64,000 nucleotides of DNA from an uncultured Saprospiraceae bacterium (GCA_937959115.1 CALGAW010000026.1:1-64000), one strand, 5' to 3'; positions 26,805 through 36,639 are shown, numbered from the stretch's first letter. A program made the numbers and translations. Notes: generated by a model from the sequence alone, not told the origin.

Positions 26805-29800
26805 AGCTCAACTACATAAACACCATCCGAAACCCCGCGCAAGTCAATAGACATCAGCACCCGCCTGCCCGCTCCAGCCTCCGCAAACACCACACGCCCC
26901 AACACATCCAACACCCGCAAATCAGCCCGCACATCCCCTTCAAACGCCGTCTCAACAGTAAACAGCCCATCGCATGGAACAGGATAAACCGAAAATGCTG
27001 CTAACCCTTCTATCGTTTCCACGCTAGTGTTCATGTTTACTGTTACTCCGCCTTGAGTAGTGCAGCCATTGGCATCCACCACAAACACCGTATAGTTTCC
27101 AGGAGATAGTCCCGTTGCCACTTGACTCGTTTGTCCATCACTCCATTGATAGGTAAACGGAGGTACGCCGCCATTTACATTCACAGCAGCCGTTCCATCA
27201 TTTCCGTTTGAAGAAGTTGTGTATGGTGTCAGTTGCATTGGAGTTGGTTCCGAAATAACGATTGTTGTCGCAGCCAAACAGCCGTTTACATCCGTTACAA
27301 GCACTGTATAAGCGCTAGGAGGTAAGCCTTGTCGATCTTCTGAGGTAATTCCCCCACCCCAGTTATATTGAAACGGTGGTGTGCCTGAATTGACTGTAAG
27401 ATCAATTGAGCCATCGTTAGCACCAGGACAAGAAATGTCTATATTGCTTGAACTCAAAAAAGGCCCATTCGCATTACTAACAACAGCAATAGATTGAACA
27501 CCCGAACAACCATTCCCATCTGTGACTGTCACCGTGTAAGTGCCTGTCGTTAATCCTCCAATCGTTTGCATAGTCGCATTATTGCTCCAGAGATAGGTAA
27601 ACGGTGGTGTGCCATTCGAAGTGATTGCTGAAGCCGTAGCATCGTTTGCAGAGCATTCGCCATTCGTTCCATTTACCGCAATCGATAGCATGCCTGATCC
27701 TTGCACAGTCACTGTGCCTGTCGCCATGCATCCAATCGCATCTGTCACGGTATAATCATAGTTGCCTTGTGGTAATCCGTTGGCTGTTGATGTCGTTTGT
27801 GGAGGCGTTGTATTCCAAGCATAGGTGTAAGGACCAGTTCCTTGTGTTGTTGTAGCTGTTGCTGTTCCGTTAGTACTCCCGCAAGCTGCTGTTGTTGTAG
27901 AAGTTTGAACAGATAGACCACCAGATTGACCGATGACCACACTGCTCACTGTTGTACAACCAGCAACATCAGTAACCGATACCATATAGGACCCAGCTGG
28001 TTGATTGTTAATCGTTTGGGTAGTCTGATTATTGCTCCAAAGGAATGTAAATGGTCCTGATCCTACTGGATTTGCCGTTGCAGATCCGCCTTGTCCTGTA
28101 GAACAAGATACGGAAGACTGAGTTATCGTCACCGTTGGACCTGAATTACTGCCAGCCACCAACACGCTGCCGGTAGCCACACAGCCAGTTGCATCCGTCA
28201 CTGAGTAGTTATAACTTCCTGGTGAAAGTGAGGACGCAGTAGCTGTTGTTTGAGGAGGAACCGTGTTCCAATTGTATGTATACGGGCCAGTTCCTTGTGT
28301 TACGCTTACGGTTGCTGTACCACCATTATTTCCACAAGTTGCTGGCTGACTTGAAGTCACTACGACAACATTGGTAGAAGCGTTTACTAGACCTGAAAAA
28401 GAAAAGGAACAGTTCACCGCATTGGTCAATGTGGCTCCATAAACTCCAGACGGTAAGCCTGTAACCGTCATCGTAGTAGCTCCGGTGCTCCAAATGATTG
28501 TTAAGGGAGGAAAATTTGTAGTGGGCAAAACACTTAAGGTTCCTAAACCCGTAGTACAATCTGCCCAATCTTCAGGAGGAAAGACAACTATTTCACTAGT
28601 TTGTAACGTTTGAAGTGCTGTAATTGAACAACCACTGCCATCCGTCACAGTCACGGTATAATCTGTTGTATAATACGTTGATAAACCAGTAATTGTTGGC
28701 GTTGTTCCGCCATTGCTCCATTGATACATGTAAGGAGGATTTCCTCCACTTGTGGAAACAGAAACAGCCCCCGAAAACATAGAACATTCAACGACTTGGC
28801 TTGTAGATATTGCCATTGATCCACCAAGGACCTCAATCGTCTCAAAATGATCAATACAACCTGCTGTACTCGTAATAGAAACGGTGTAGGTACCAGGCGT
28901 TAATCCAGAAATGCTAGAGGTCGTTGCGCCTGTGGACCAATCATATTGATAAGAACCAGGTGAACTTACAAGCACAGAAGCAGTGCCCAATTGGCCACAA
29001 GATAAAGTCCCTGACTGTGTAACCGTTACACTCAGCGTGTCATTATCCCAATGAAGTCCATAAAGTCCATCACCAGAATTGTCATATTGAGTTTCGATAA
29101 TATTGTCAGAAGGATCACAGAACGTTGGAAGATTTACGGCTGAAATAACAGTTCCATCCGCAGCATTTAGCGTATAAAACACGCCATTTCCATCTCTAAA
29201 AAAATACCGCCCAGTCAAGTGATCATAAGTCACATAGCTTGGCAAACCAATAATGTTTGGAATAGGAAGTGCGCTAAGAATCGTGTGGAAACCCGTTACC
29301 AAATCAACCGTACAAAAGCTAAATTGGCCGGATATATTGTTATAATACAAACCATACGTAATACCGGTCGTATTGTCGAATTGCAACTCTGATACATTGT
29401 CATTTACATTTGGTACCGTTGGGAATATTGGACTAGAAATCACATTGCCAGTTAAGGATTCGATGGTATATAATCTCCGATTGCCAGTTGCATCCACAGC
29501 ATCTAAAATATAGTGGCCATTGATGTGATTATAGGTTGAATTGGCAATTGCAGCAACACCAGCAATCGTGCTAATTATCGTATGCACTCCAGTCATAACA
29601 TCAATTGATACAAAGTATTCAGTCTGTGCAGAGTTGTCCCAATGCACAGCATATAATATACCAGTCACATCATCAAACTGCAGTTCAGCTATATTATCGC
29701 TAGGATCTGCGACTTGCGGAAATACAGGATTCGCCACCACAGCACCAGTTGCCACATCCACACTGATCAATCGCCAGGTAAAAGCAGCATCTCCTCCTCT

Positions 29801-29992
29801 GAAAATATATCGTCCATTTAAATGATCAAATGTCGTATTACGAGGCAATACTGTAACCCAATTCACATCTGGTATAGCACTTATCTTGGCCACCGTTCCG
29901 CTTAGTGGATCTATTTTAACTAAATATTCTACTTGTGCTACTGCGTAATTAGCAATAAATAGGCTAATTAAAACAAGGATTAATCGTTTCAT
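26756..29992 (-). CDS. Large SprB-repeat surface protein with T9SS sorting domain
   Basis: The 1,078-aa protein has a signal peptide ending VAQ and then an N-terminal region (about 20-320) of propeller-like repeats (FDHLNGRYIFRGGD, YNHINGHYILDAVD, YDHLTGRYFFRDGN). Nine SprB-type repeats of about 70 aa follow, each of the form C...GTATV...PPYTYxWSNG...GxYTVTVTDxxGC. A T9SS domain closes the protein (FSVYPVPCDGLFTVE...VYVVELSTENG...KEILIIE). SprB repeats occur in gliding adhesins and large matrix proteins of Bacteroidota. The sorting domain is encoded by DNA of about 60% G+C inside an AT-rich gene. Repeats 4-5 and 6-7 look like a duplicated pair. Adhesion is the likely role. Confidence 0.9.
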   Translation of the reverse strand: MKRLILVLISLFIANYAVAQVEYLVKIDPLSGTVAKISAIPDVNWVTVLPRNTTFDHLNGRYIFRGGDAAFTWRLISVDVATGAVVANPVFPQVADPSDNIAELQFDDVTGILYAVHWDNSAQTEYFVSIDVMTGVHTIISTIAGVAAIANSTYNHINGHYILDAVDATGNRRLYTIESLTGNVISSPIFPTVPNVNDNVSELQFDNTTGITYGLYYNNISGQFSFCTVDLVTGFHTILSALPIPNIIGLPSYVTYDHLTGRYFFRDGNGVFYTLNAADGTVISAVNLPTFCDPSDNIIETQYDNSGDGLYGLHWDNDTLSVTVTQSGTLSCGQLGTASVLVSSPGSYQYDWSTGATTSSISGLTPGTYTVSITSTAGCIDHFETIEVLGGSMAISTSQVVECSMFSGAVSVSTSGGNPPYMYQWSNGGTTPTITGLSTYYTTDYTVTVTDGSGCSITALQTLQTSEIVVFPPEDWADCTTGLGTLSVLPTTNFPPLTIIWSTGATTMTVTGLPSGVYGATLTNAVNCSFSFSGLVNASTNVVVVTSSQPATCGNNGGTATVSVTQGTGPYTYNWNTVPPQTTATASSLSPGSYNYSVTDATGCVATGSVLVAGSNSGPTVTITQSSVSCSTGQGGSATANPVGSGPFTFLWSNNQTTQTINNQPAGSYMVSVTDVAGCTTVSSVVIGQSGGLSVQTSTTTAACGSTNGTATATTTQGTGPYTYAWNTTPPQTTSTANGLPQGNYDYTVTDAIGCMATGTVTVQGSGMLSIAVNGTNGECSANDATASAITSNGTPPFTYLWSNNATMQTIGGLTTGTYTVTVTDGNGCSGVQSIAVVSNANGPFLSSSNIDISCPGANDGSIDLTVNSGTPPFQYNWGGGITSEDRQGLPPSAYTVLVTDVNGCLAATTIVISEPTPMQLTPYTTSSNGNDGTAAVNVNGGVPPFTYQWSDGQTSQVATGLSPGNYTVFVVDANGCTTQGGVTVNMNTSVETIEGLAAFSVYPVPCDGLFTVETAFEGDVRADLRVLDVLGRVVFAEAGAGRRVLMSIDLRGVSDGVYVVELSTENGRVVKEILIIE

Positions 29993-30209
29993 AGTAATCG
30001 TAAATTCTGGTATGTTAGAATGGCATAGAAAACAGCCTAGTAGCGGATGGTAGTTAAAAATAACCTAAATTTTGCAATAATACCAGTTTATAGATAAAAA
30101 TGTTTTATAACACTTAGGTATTGCAAGTCACGTTTATTCTTGTGAAGGCATAAATGATGGTAATGGGAAATTGATTTAATTATGCTTAGAAAAGATAAAT
30201 GTTGAATGG

Positions 30210-30761
30210 CTATTCACTGAGCGCTTCTAGGCTGAAGGCTTGAGTTTCTTCTAATAAATCTTCTATGATTCGATCCCATTTGGCTTGTGCGTAGGTATCT
30301 ATGCTATGACGTGATTCGTAGTCATACTTGGCTTGTGCAGCTGCACACTCTTCCCAGATACGGTTGTAGATGGTTTTAATCTGACGTTTGTAATTCTTAA
30401 TAGTAATATCTTCTTCTTCAAATGCTTTCCTTAGTTTTCTAGCATGAACCTCCGCGAGATCAAAATGTTTTTGTTCATGTACTAGAATATATTCTGTTTT
30501 TCCCTTAGGAGCTACCCAAGATAGGTTTTTGACAAATTCACAAGTTACCTTAAACTTGAATTTGTTGTCTTCTAGCCAGTATTCATAGCCGATTTCGTAG
30601 TTAGTGGCAGCTACTTTATGGTTAGAAGGTTGCGGATTTCCTTTAAAATCATTCCAACTAAGTTTCTTGTCTTTCTCCCATTGGATGCGGTTTTGGTCTT
30701 GCAGAGAGATAGCAGAGAAGAGGATAACTAGTGGTAGTATAAAGGAAAACATATGTGTCAT
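30210..30761 (-). CDS. Exported putative metalloprotease-like protein (DUF922-like)
   Basis: I chose the ATG at 30761 because it gives a signal peptide (FSFILPLVILFSAISLQ) and leaves an 11-bp gap to the upstream gene; the longest frame would overlap that gene. The 183 aa include WEKDKKLSWNDFKGNP near the N-terminus and YILVHEQKHFDLAEVHARKLR in the middle. The HEQKHFD block fits an HExxH zinc site, and with the LSWNDFKG opening it resembles the DUF922 secreted Zn-dependent protease group. Family assignment is by pattern only, and protease activity is inferred. Confidence 0.65.
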   Translation of the reverse strand: MTHMFSFILPLVILFSAISLQDQNRIQWEKDKKLSWNDFKGNPQPSNHKVAATNYEIGYEYWLEDNKFKFKVTCEFVKNLSWVAPKGKTEYILVHEQKHFDLAEVHARKLRKAFEEEDITIKNYKRQIKTIYNRIWEECAAAQAKYDYESRHSIDTYAQAKWDRIIEDLLEETQAFSLEALSE

Positions 30762-30771
30762 AACCAAGTAT

Positions 30772-31404
30772 TTAATTATGGATATACAAATCCGTTTCGT
30801 TTGAGACTCTATCACATTTATCAATGGTAGAGCAATGATCAATTAAAAGATTTCCCTTGTAGGGATAGTAACTGTCTTTTGTAAAAAAGGCTTCTATAAT
30901 GACGTAATCAAAATCCATTTTTGGTAAAAATATGAACTCGTATTCTTTCCAATCAGTATGTTTAATCGCTGTTGTTTGAGCTAATAACTGTTTTTTCTCA
31001 CATAATGTTGTGCCACCCCAAACTTTAAGGATAACAGGTCTATTATAATTTGCATACGTATCAGAGCGGGCCAAGGTTACAGTAAAGCTATAGCAGTCAT
31101 TTTTTTTCAATGTACCACTTAGCTTTTGTCCAATCCACTCGTTAGTGCCGTCACTTCTGGTAATCAGGCCCAAAAACGTTTTGCCATTGACTGGCTTCTG
31201 TGTTACCTCCCAATAGCCAGGTAAAATATCTGGTGTGGAATAACTGCCGCAAGAGTTCCATTGCACTGGAGTTGTTGCATCCTTTGGTTCATCCTCAAAT
31301 GAAGGATTGGAAAGCGTAATCTGGCAATAGCTAACATTAGCAATTAAGCTCAGAACTAGAACGATCCAAATAGGACTAAAAAACTTATTACAACTACTAG
31401 TCAA
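30772..31404 (-). CDS. Secreted protein with carbohydrate-binding-like fold
   Basis: The 210-aa protein has an N-terminal signal (FFSPIWIVLVLSLIANVSYCQ). A jelly-roll-like domain follows: ITLSNPSFEDEPKD at its start, a conserved GYWEVTQKPVNGKTFLG loop, YSFTVTLARSD and a closing DYVIIEAFF. The NPSFE opening is what one sees in CBM4_9/galactose-binding-like domains. No T9SS domain or lipobox is present. It is directly upstream of the DUF922-like gene (11 bp) and probably in the same operon. Ligand and function are unknown. Confidence 0.65.
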   Translation of the reverse strand: MTSSCNKFFSPIWIVLVLSLIANVSYCQITLSNPSFEDEPKDATTPVQWNSCGSYSTPDILPGYWEVTQKPVNGKTFLGLITRSDGTNEWIGQKLSGTLKKNDCYSFTVTLARSDTYANYNRPVILKVWGGTTLCEKKQLLAQTTAIKHTDWKEYEFIFLPKMDFDYVIIEAFFTKDSYYPYKGNLLIDHCSTIDKCDRVSNETDLYIHN

Positions 31405-31589
31405 TGGTTAAAATTTATAACTTAAGTTATATAAAAAATTCATCAAATGTCAATAGTTAAAGATTATTTACGTATTTATTCTTTTTGTACCTTAGTAAAA
31501 ATAACGTATTCTATTCATGAATTTTAAACACTTATTCTTTAACAGTTACGAAGCAAAAGTGTTGAAAACATTGGTATTTTAACTATCTA

Positions 31590-32450
31590 ATGAGGGATAA
31601 TCCAAAAACTAAGCCAAACCATATTTTTACAATTGTCTGTATTTCGATTGTCTTTTCACTAATTGGAATGATTGGATTGGTATTAATTCATAGTAATAAC
31701 TTTCTAAAACAGCTTGAGAACAATCTTGTTGCAATGGTGGAATTGGACGCTGACATGAACACCTCTGATATTGAGACAATTAAGTCATCTCTTATGGCGA
31801 ATGCTTCAATTGAAGCTAGTTCAGTCAAGTTTGTATCAAAAGAAGAAGCCCTAAAAATCATGTACGAAGAATTAGGTAACGAAGTTGCTGTTCCTGGGAA
31901 AAACCCCTTCTTCAATGCCTTTACGTTTAAGGTTTTACCTGCCTACAGAAACCAGGCAAACCTTCGACAATTGCAACACGAGCTAACAGAAAATGCTGGC
32001 CTGTTAAACTTTCATTTCCCAGAGCGGATTGCGCAACAGTTCTCGGGATTTATCCGAACCTTTATTCTAGCATCGGTTGGTATTGTTTTATTGTTTTTAC
32101 TCCTAGGTATCTTCCTAATTATCAATACTATAAAGTTATCGCTTTACGCAAATCGTTTCCTTATTAAGAATATGCAAATTGTTGGTGCTCCATGGCAGTT
32201 TATCCGAGGCCCATTTATTAGGGCTGGACTCATCAACGGATTGATTAGTAGTCTGATTGCCATTAGTTTATTAGTTCTGATCATCCTTGTAACAGTTTCC
32301 TCCTTCCCACAAATCAAGCAAGTATTTGATGTCGGATTGACTGGTTTGCTCTTGTGCTCTTTGCTCGTTACTTGTTTACTTACGTGCTGGGCAAGCACAA
32401 AGATCGGTGTTGATTTCTATTTGAAACAAAAGCTGGAAAAGTTGTATTGA
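31590..32450 (+). CDS. ftsX: Cell-division ABC transporter permease FtsX
   Basis: The 286-aa inner-membrane protein has the FtsX layout: helix 1 (IFTIVCISIVFSLIGMIGLV), an extracytoplasmic domain of about 125 residues with FVSKEEALKIMYEELG, then three more helices with NTIKLSLYANRFLIKNMQIVGAPWQFIRGPF between helices 2 and 3. FtsX pairs with the ATPase FtsE to control peptidoglycan hydrolases at the septum. No ftsE is in this window, which is usual in Bacteroidota. The genes that most often follow ftsX in that phylum (a DUF3098 gene, uppP, truB) are absent here; sixA follows instead. Confidence 0.9.
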   Translation: MRDNPKTKPNHIFTIVCISIVFSLIGMIGLVLIHSNNFLKQLENNLVAMVELDADMNTSDIETIKSSLMANASIEASSVKFVSKEEALKIMYEELGNEVAVPGKNPFFNAFTFKVLPAYRNQANLRQLQHELTENAGLLNFHFPERIAQQFSGFIRTFILASVGIVLLFLLLGIFLIINTIKLSLYANRFLIKNMQIVGAPWQFIRGPFIRAGLINGLISSLIAISLLVLIILVTVSSFPQIKQVFDVGLTGLLLCSLLVTCLLTCWASTKIGVDFYLKQKLEKLY

Positions 32451-32683
32451 TTCTGGAATGCTCTCTTGGATTCTTATGGTTAGTTCTTTTATGCTATTTC
32501 TAGAATTATAACCCCTAAAATCACAAGCATCAATATAATAACACCACGAATTCAATCATTAACATTAAACAAGGCATAAGTAAATTACTGATTTTTGATA
32601 AAAAAATCTTCGTATAATTACATATTTATTAATTATAACTACTTTAATTGGCTGATTACATTAATAATTATAAACCTACAGTC

Positions 32684-33178
32684 ATGAAAACATTTTTTTT
32701 AATCAGGCATGCGAAATCAAGTTGGACACACCCAGAGTTGACTGATTTCGATCGCCCCTTAAACAAAAGAGGGATCAGAGATGCTCCGAATATGGGCAAA
32801 CAGCTACACAGTTCGAATTGTATACCTGATTTAATGATTTCAAGTCCAGCCAATCGAGCAAAAACCACAGCAAGTACCATTGCAAATGAACTGAATTATC
32901 CCATTGAGAACATACAACTAGAGCAAGATCTTTATCACGCATCTACAGAAGATATTTTAACGATTATCCGATCCGTTGCAAAGGATTGTAGGACCTTATT
33001 TGTTTTTGGCCATAATCCAGGGTTTACAGAACTAGCGAATCTTTTTAACAAAGAATCTTATATTCCAAACGTCCCCACCTGTGGGATTGTAACGATCGAG
33101 TCATCAGCAACGACTTGGACTGATGTCGATTCAAAGAACAGCAAGGTAGTTTCTTTCATTTATCCGAAAATGTTTTAA
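32684..33178 (+). CDS. sixA: SixA-type histidine phosphatase
   Basis: I chose the ATG at 32684 because it places the catalytic motif at the very N-terminus (MKTFFLIRHAKSSW), as in the family. The 164-aa protein has the phosphohistidine RHAKSS at 8-13, the DFDRPLNKRGIRDAP block, ISSPANRAKTTA and the second catalytic His in FVFGHNPGFTELAN. SixA proteins dephosphorylate phosphohistidine on HPt or PTS proteins. It lies 39 bp upstream of ppk1 in the same direction, so both may be expressed together. Confidence 0.9.
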   Translation: MKTFFLIRHAKSSWTHPELTDFDRPLNKRGIRDAPNMGKQLHSSNCIPDLMISSPANRAKTTASTIANELNYPIENIQLEQDLYHASTEDILTIIRSVAKDCRTLFVFGHNPGFTELANLFNKESYIPNVPTCGIVTIESSATTWTDVDSKNSKVVSFIYPKMF

Positions 33179-33217
33179 CTTTATCCGCCCAAGTAACTTA
33201 GAATTTAAATTATTACT

Positions 33218-35290
33218 ATGTCGCTGACTGAAATGCCCTACAGGCATAGAGATTTAAGCTGGTTAACCTTTAACTATAGAGTGTTACAGGAAGCAAAAGA
33301 TATATCTGTTCCTCTATTGGAGCGCATTAAGTTTTTGGCTATTTATTCTAGCAATCTGGATGAGTTTTATAGAGTAAGAGTTGCCCATCATCAAAACCTT
33401 CTAAGAATTGGTAAGAAAACGCGAAAGCAACTGGGGTACGATCCAGTCGATCTTTTGAAGAAAATACAGAAAATAGTAAATTCCCAACAGGAAGAGTTCA
33501 GTCGTATTTTTAGAAAAGAGATCATTCCTCAATTATCAAAAAATAGAATTTCAATTAGAAATAGCGAGGACTTAAAACCTTACCAAATACAATTCATTGA
33601 GGATTATTTTCAGGACAATCTGCTGCCTTATGCGCAGCCTGTATTGCTTGAAAAGAAGAAGATAAAACTGTTTTTAAAAAATGCTTCGCTTTACCTTGCC
33701 GTACACCTAGTTACAAAAAACAGATCTGCCTACCGCTTTGCTATTGTTCAGGTACCTTCAGAGCATCTTCCTAGGTTTGTAGAACTGCCTGGTCCTGAAG
33801 ACCGTCATGAGATCATCATGTTGGATGATATTGTGCGGCATAGTATCAACCTACTGTTTCCTGGGTATCACATAGAAGACACCTACTCCATCAAGCTTAC
33901 TAGAGATGCGGAATTATACATCGAGGATGAATATTCAGGTAACTTAATTGAAAAAATAAAAAAGAGTATCAGAAAACGAAATTTAGGGCCTGCTACCCGT
34001 TTTGTTTATGATCGTAAAATGAATAAAAAACTTCTAGAGTTTTTAATGGAAGATTTTGATCTAGAAAAAGAAAATTTGTTACCAGAGGGGCGTTATCATA
34101 ATAATTCAGACTTCTTTAAATTTCCTGATTTTGGCTATGATTTTCTTAAGAATCCTAAACTAGCACCGCTATCAAAGGGTTCATTAGAAGAATATCCTTC
34201 GATATTTCGGTGCTTGCAGAAGAAAGATCATTTGCTTCATTTTCCCTATCATTCCTACAAGTACGTAGTTCGGTTTTTCTCTGAGGCAGCAGATGACCCT
34301 GATGTCACGCATATAAAAATCATTCAGTACCGTGTAGCCCCTCAGTCTAAAATAATGGACAGTTTAATCCGTGCCGCCAAATCTGGTAAGCAGGTCACCG
34401 CCTTCGTAGAAGTAAAAGCAAGATTTGATGAAGAAGCTAACTTGGCTTGGGCAGAACGCCTTCAAAGTGCAGGAGTACAAGTGTTTTACAGCTTTCCAGG
34501 CTTAAAGGTACATGCAAAATTGGCCCTCGTCACAAGAAGAGAGAATGCCCGAATTACAAATTACTCCTATATGGGAACTGGGAATTTCCATGAAGGGACC
34601 GCAACCGTTTATAGTGATTTAGGCTTGTTCACAACTGATACAAGACTTACAGATGAAGTGTCTAGAATCTTTAACCATCTAGAAAATATAAAAGCCCCTA
34701 CTCCACCCTTCGAACACTTACTCACTGGGCAGTTTAACTTGAGAAAAGGGCTGCACAAACTCATTGACAAAGAGATCAAAAACGCAAAAGCTGGCAAAAA
34801 GGGATTGATCATTTTAAAGCTAAACAGCTTGCAAGATCCAGAAATGATCAACAGATTATATGAAGCAAGTAATGCTGGAGTAAAGGTGAAACTGATAATT
34901 CGAGGAATTTGTAGCATCATACCTAAAATCAAGGGATATAGCGAAAACATCCAGATCATTAGCATTGTTGATCGATTCTTGGAACATGCCCGAATTTATT
35001 ATTTTTACAATGGTGGGAAACAGATTATTTACCTTTCTTCAGCAGATTGGATGACGCGTAACTTGAGCCATAGAATTGAAGCAGCTTTCCCAATTTATGA
35101 TCAAAACATTCACAAAGAAATTAGGAACTTCCTTCGTATTCAATTGAAAGACAATGTAAAAGCAAGAATCATTGATGGTAAGAAAGATAGTGCTTATAAG
35201 TCAGATGGTAGCGACATGAAAATCCGCTCACAACTAGAAACTTACTATTATCTGAAACGAAAATTGGACTTACCTATCATTTCTACTTAA
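33218..35290 (+). CDS. ppk1: Polyphosphate kinase 1
   Basis: The 690-aa enzyme reversibly transfers the terminal phosphate of ATP to inorganic polyphosphate. Length and the four-domain order are normal. The N-terminal domain opens YRHRDLSWLTFNYRVLQEA and SSNLDEFYRVRV. Next come the PHP-like head domain and two phospholipase D-like catalytic domains. The autophosphorylated His lies in KVHAKLALV near 430, after VEVKARFDEEANLAWAERL, and the second conserved His is in FLEHARIYYF near 590. TGNFHEGTATVYSDLGLFT is also conserved. Linkage to sixA suggests a phosphate-stress module, which is inference. Confidence 0.96.
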   Translation: MSLTEMPYRHRDLSWLTFNYRVLQEAKDISVPLLERIKFLAIYSSNLDEFYRVRVAHHQNLLRIGKKTRKQLGYDPVDLLKKIQKIVNSQQEEFSRIFRKEIIPQLSKNRISIRNSEDLKPYQIQFIEDYFQDNLLPYAQPVLLEKKKIKLFLKNASLYLAVHLVTKNRSAYRFAIVQVPSEHLPRFVELPGPEDRHEIIMLDDIVRHSINLLFPGYHIEDTYSIKLTRDAELYIEDEYSGNLIEKIKKSIRKRNLGPATRFVYDRKMNKKLLEFLMEDFDLEKENLLPEGRYHNNSDFFKFPDFGYDFLKNPKLAPLSKGSLEEYPSIFRCLQKKDHLLHFPYHSYKYVVRFFSEAADDPDVTHIKIIQYRVAPQSKIMDSLIRAAKSGKQVTAFVEVKARFDEEANLAWAERLQSAGVQVFYSFPGLKVHAKLALVTRRENARITNYSYMGTGNFHEGTATVYSDLGLFTTDTRLTDEVSRIFNHLENIKAPTPPFEHLLTGQFNLRKGLHKLIDKEIKNAKAGKKGLIILKLNSLQDPEMINRLYEASNAGVKVKLIIRGICSIIPKIKGYSENIQIISIVDRFLEHARIYYFYNGGKQIIYLSSADWMTRNLSHRIEAAFPIYDQNIHKEIRNFLRIQLKDNVKARIIDGKKDSAYKSDGSDMKIRSQLETYYYLKRKLDLPIIST

Positions 35291-35298
35291 TGGAATGC

Positions 35299-35306
35299 TA
35301 TATTTG
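35299..35306 (+). promoter_or_regulatory. Putative -7 box for rimO
   Basis: TATATTTG is a perfect TAnnTTTG match, 16 bp before the GTG start of rimO, so the transcript would have a very short leader. No clear -33 element is seen, and the box lies only 8 bp past the ppk1 stop, so rimO may also be read through from ppk1. Confidence 0.4.
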
Positions 35307-35322
35307 CAGCAAATAATCACAA

Positions 35323-36639
35323 GTGAAAACTAAATCATTTAAAAATAATAAAGTAAACGTAGTCACACTCGGCTGCTCTAAGAACCTCGTCGATTCTGAG
35401 GTATTGATGATGCAATTGAAAGAAAATGACTATGATGTTGTACACGATGGTGGCATGAAAGACGATCCTAACATTGTGATTATCAACACTTGTGGCTTTA
35501 TCGAGCGCGCAAAGGAAGAATCAATCAATACCATTTTGGAATATGCAGAAGTACGAGCGAAAGGAGACATCGAAAAGCTCTATGTTACGGGCTGTCTCTC
35601 GCATCGATACAAGGACGACCTTGAAAAAGAAATCCCTGAAGTAGATGCCTATTTTGGTACGTTAGAACTCCCTGCTCTCCTAGAAAAATTGAATGCCGAT
35701 TACAAGCATGAGCTCCTAGGAGACAGAATCTTAAGCACACCGCCACACTATGCTTATCTCAAGATATCAGAAGGCTGCAATCGAACTTGTTCTTTTTGTG
35801 CCATTCCGCTAATGCGAGGAAAACATGTATCTAGATCAATAGAACAGCTAGTCGCTGAAGCAAAAAATCTAGCAAAAAATGGTGTAAAGGAGATCATGCT
35901 CATCGCCCAGGAACTAACCTACTATGGTCTTGATCTGTACAAGGAGCGCAAGCTAGCAGAATTGCTGAATGCACTTTGTACTGTTGAAGGTATTGAGTGG
36001 ATCAGATTGCACTACGCCTATCCAAGCAAATTTCCAAAAGAGATCTTTGAGGTGATGCGTGATCAGCCCAAAATCTGTAATTATCTAGATATCCCATTAC
36101 AGCATGCCAACAATGATGTGCTAAAGCGTATGCGCCGCCAAATCACTCAAGAGGAAACGGTTGAACTCATTGAATATGCAAGGAAGATGGTGCCTGATAT
36201 TGCTATCCGGACCACGCTTTTAGTTGGGTTTCCTAGAGAAACAGAGGAGGAGTTTGCTGATTTGTGTTCATTTGTAGAAAAGATGAAGTTTGAACGCGTG
36301 GGTGTATTCACATATTCTCATGAGGAAAATACACCAGCCGATGGCTTGCCAGACGACATTCCAGAACAGGTAAAGCAGGATCGTGCCGCTTCTATTATGG
36401 AATTACAGCAAGACACGTCACTGGCAAAGAATGAAGCAAAGGTAGGCCAAACACTGAAGGTCTTAATCGACCGTTGCGAAGGCGGTTATTTTGTTGGACG
36501 GACGGAATTTGATTCCCCAGAAGTAGACAACGAAGTACTTATTAAAACCGAAGGTAACTACCTAAGGGTTGGTGATTTTGCTACGATTCATATTACTTCT
36601 GCTAGTGATTATGACTTGTATGGAGACCCAGTAACCTAG
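35323..36639 (+). CDS. rimO: Ribosomal protein S12 methylthiotransferase RimO
   Basis: The 438-aa radical SAM enzyme adds a methylthio group to Asp88/89 of ribosomal protein S12. It has the N-terminal MTTase domain (VNVVTLGCSKNLVDSEVLM, INTCGFIERAKEES, VTGCLSHRY), giving the three auxiliary-cluster cysteines. The radical SAM motif is GCNRTCSFC in EGCNRTCSFCAIPLMRG, followed by a C-terminal TRAM domain. CSFCAIPLMRGKHVSR fits RimO better than MiaB. The start is a GTG. An ATG-less start so close to the previous stop suggests weak initiation. Confidence 0.95.
   Translation: MKTKSFKNNKVNVVTLGCSKNLVDSEVLMMQLKENDYDVVHDGGMKDDPNIVIINTCGFIERAKEESINTILEYAEVRAKGDIEKLYVTGCLSHRYKDDLEKEIPEVDAYFGTLELPALLEKLNADYKHELLGDRILSTPPHYAYLKISEGCNRTCSFCAIPLMRGKHVSRSIEQLVAEAKNLAKNGVKEIMLIAQELTYYGLDLYKERKLAELLNALCTVEGIEWIRLHYAYPSKFPKEIFEVMRDQPKICNYLDIPLQHANNDVLKRMRRQITQEETVELIEYARKMVPDIAIRTTLLVGFPRETEEEFADLCSFVEKMKFERVGVFTYSHEENTPADGLPDDIPEQVKQDRAASIMELQQDTSLAKNEAKVGQTLKVLIDRCEGGYFVGRTEFDSPEVDNEVLIKTEGNYLRVGDFATIHITSASDYDLYGDPVT

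Noticed and set aside
26820-28980. CRISPR or satellite array
   Set aside because: The repeats are protein-coding SprB repeats of about 210 bp with diverged sequence, not short identical repeats with spacers.
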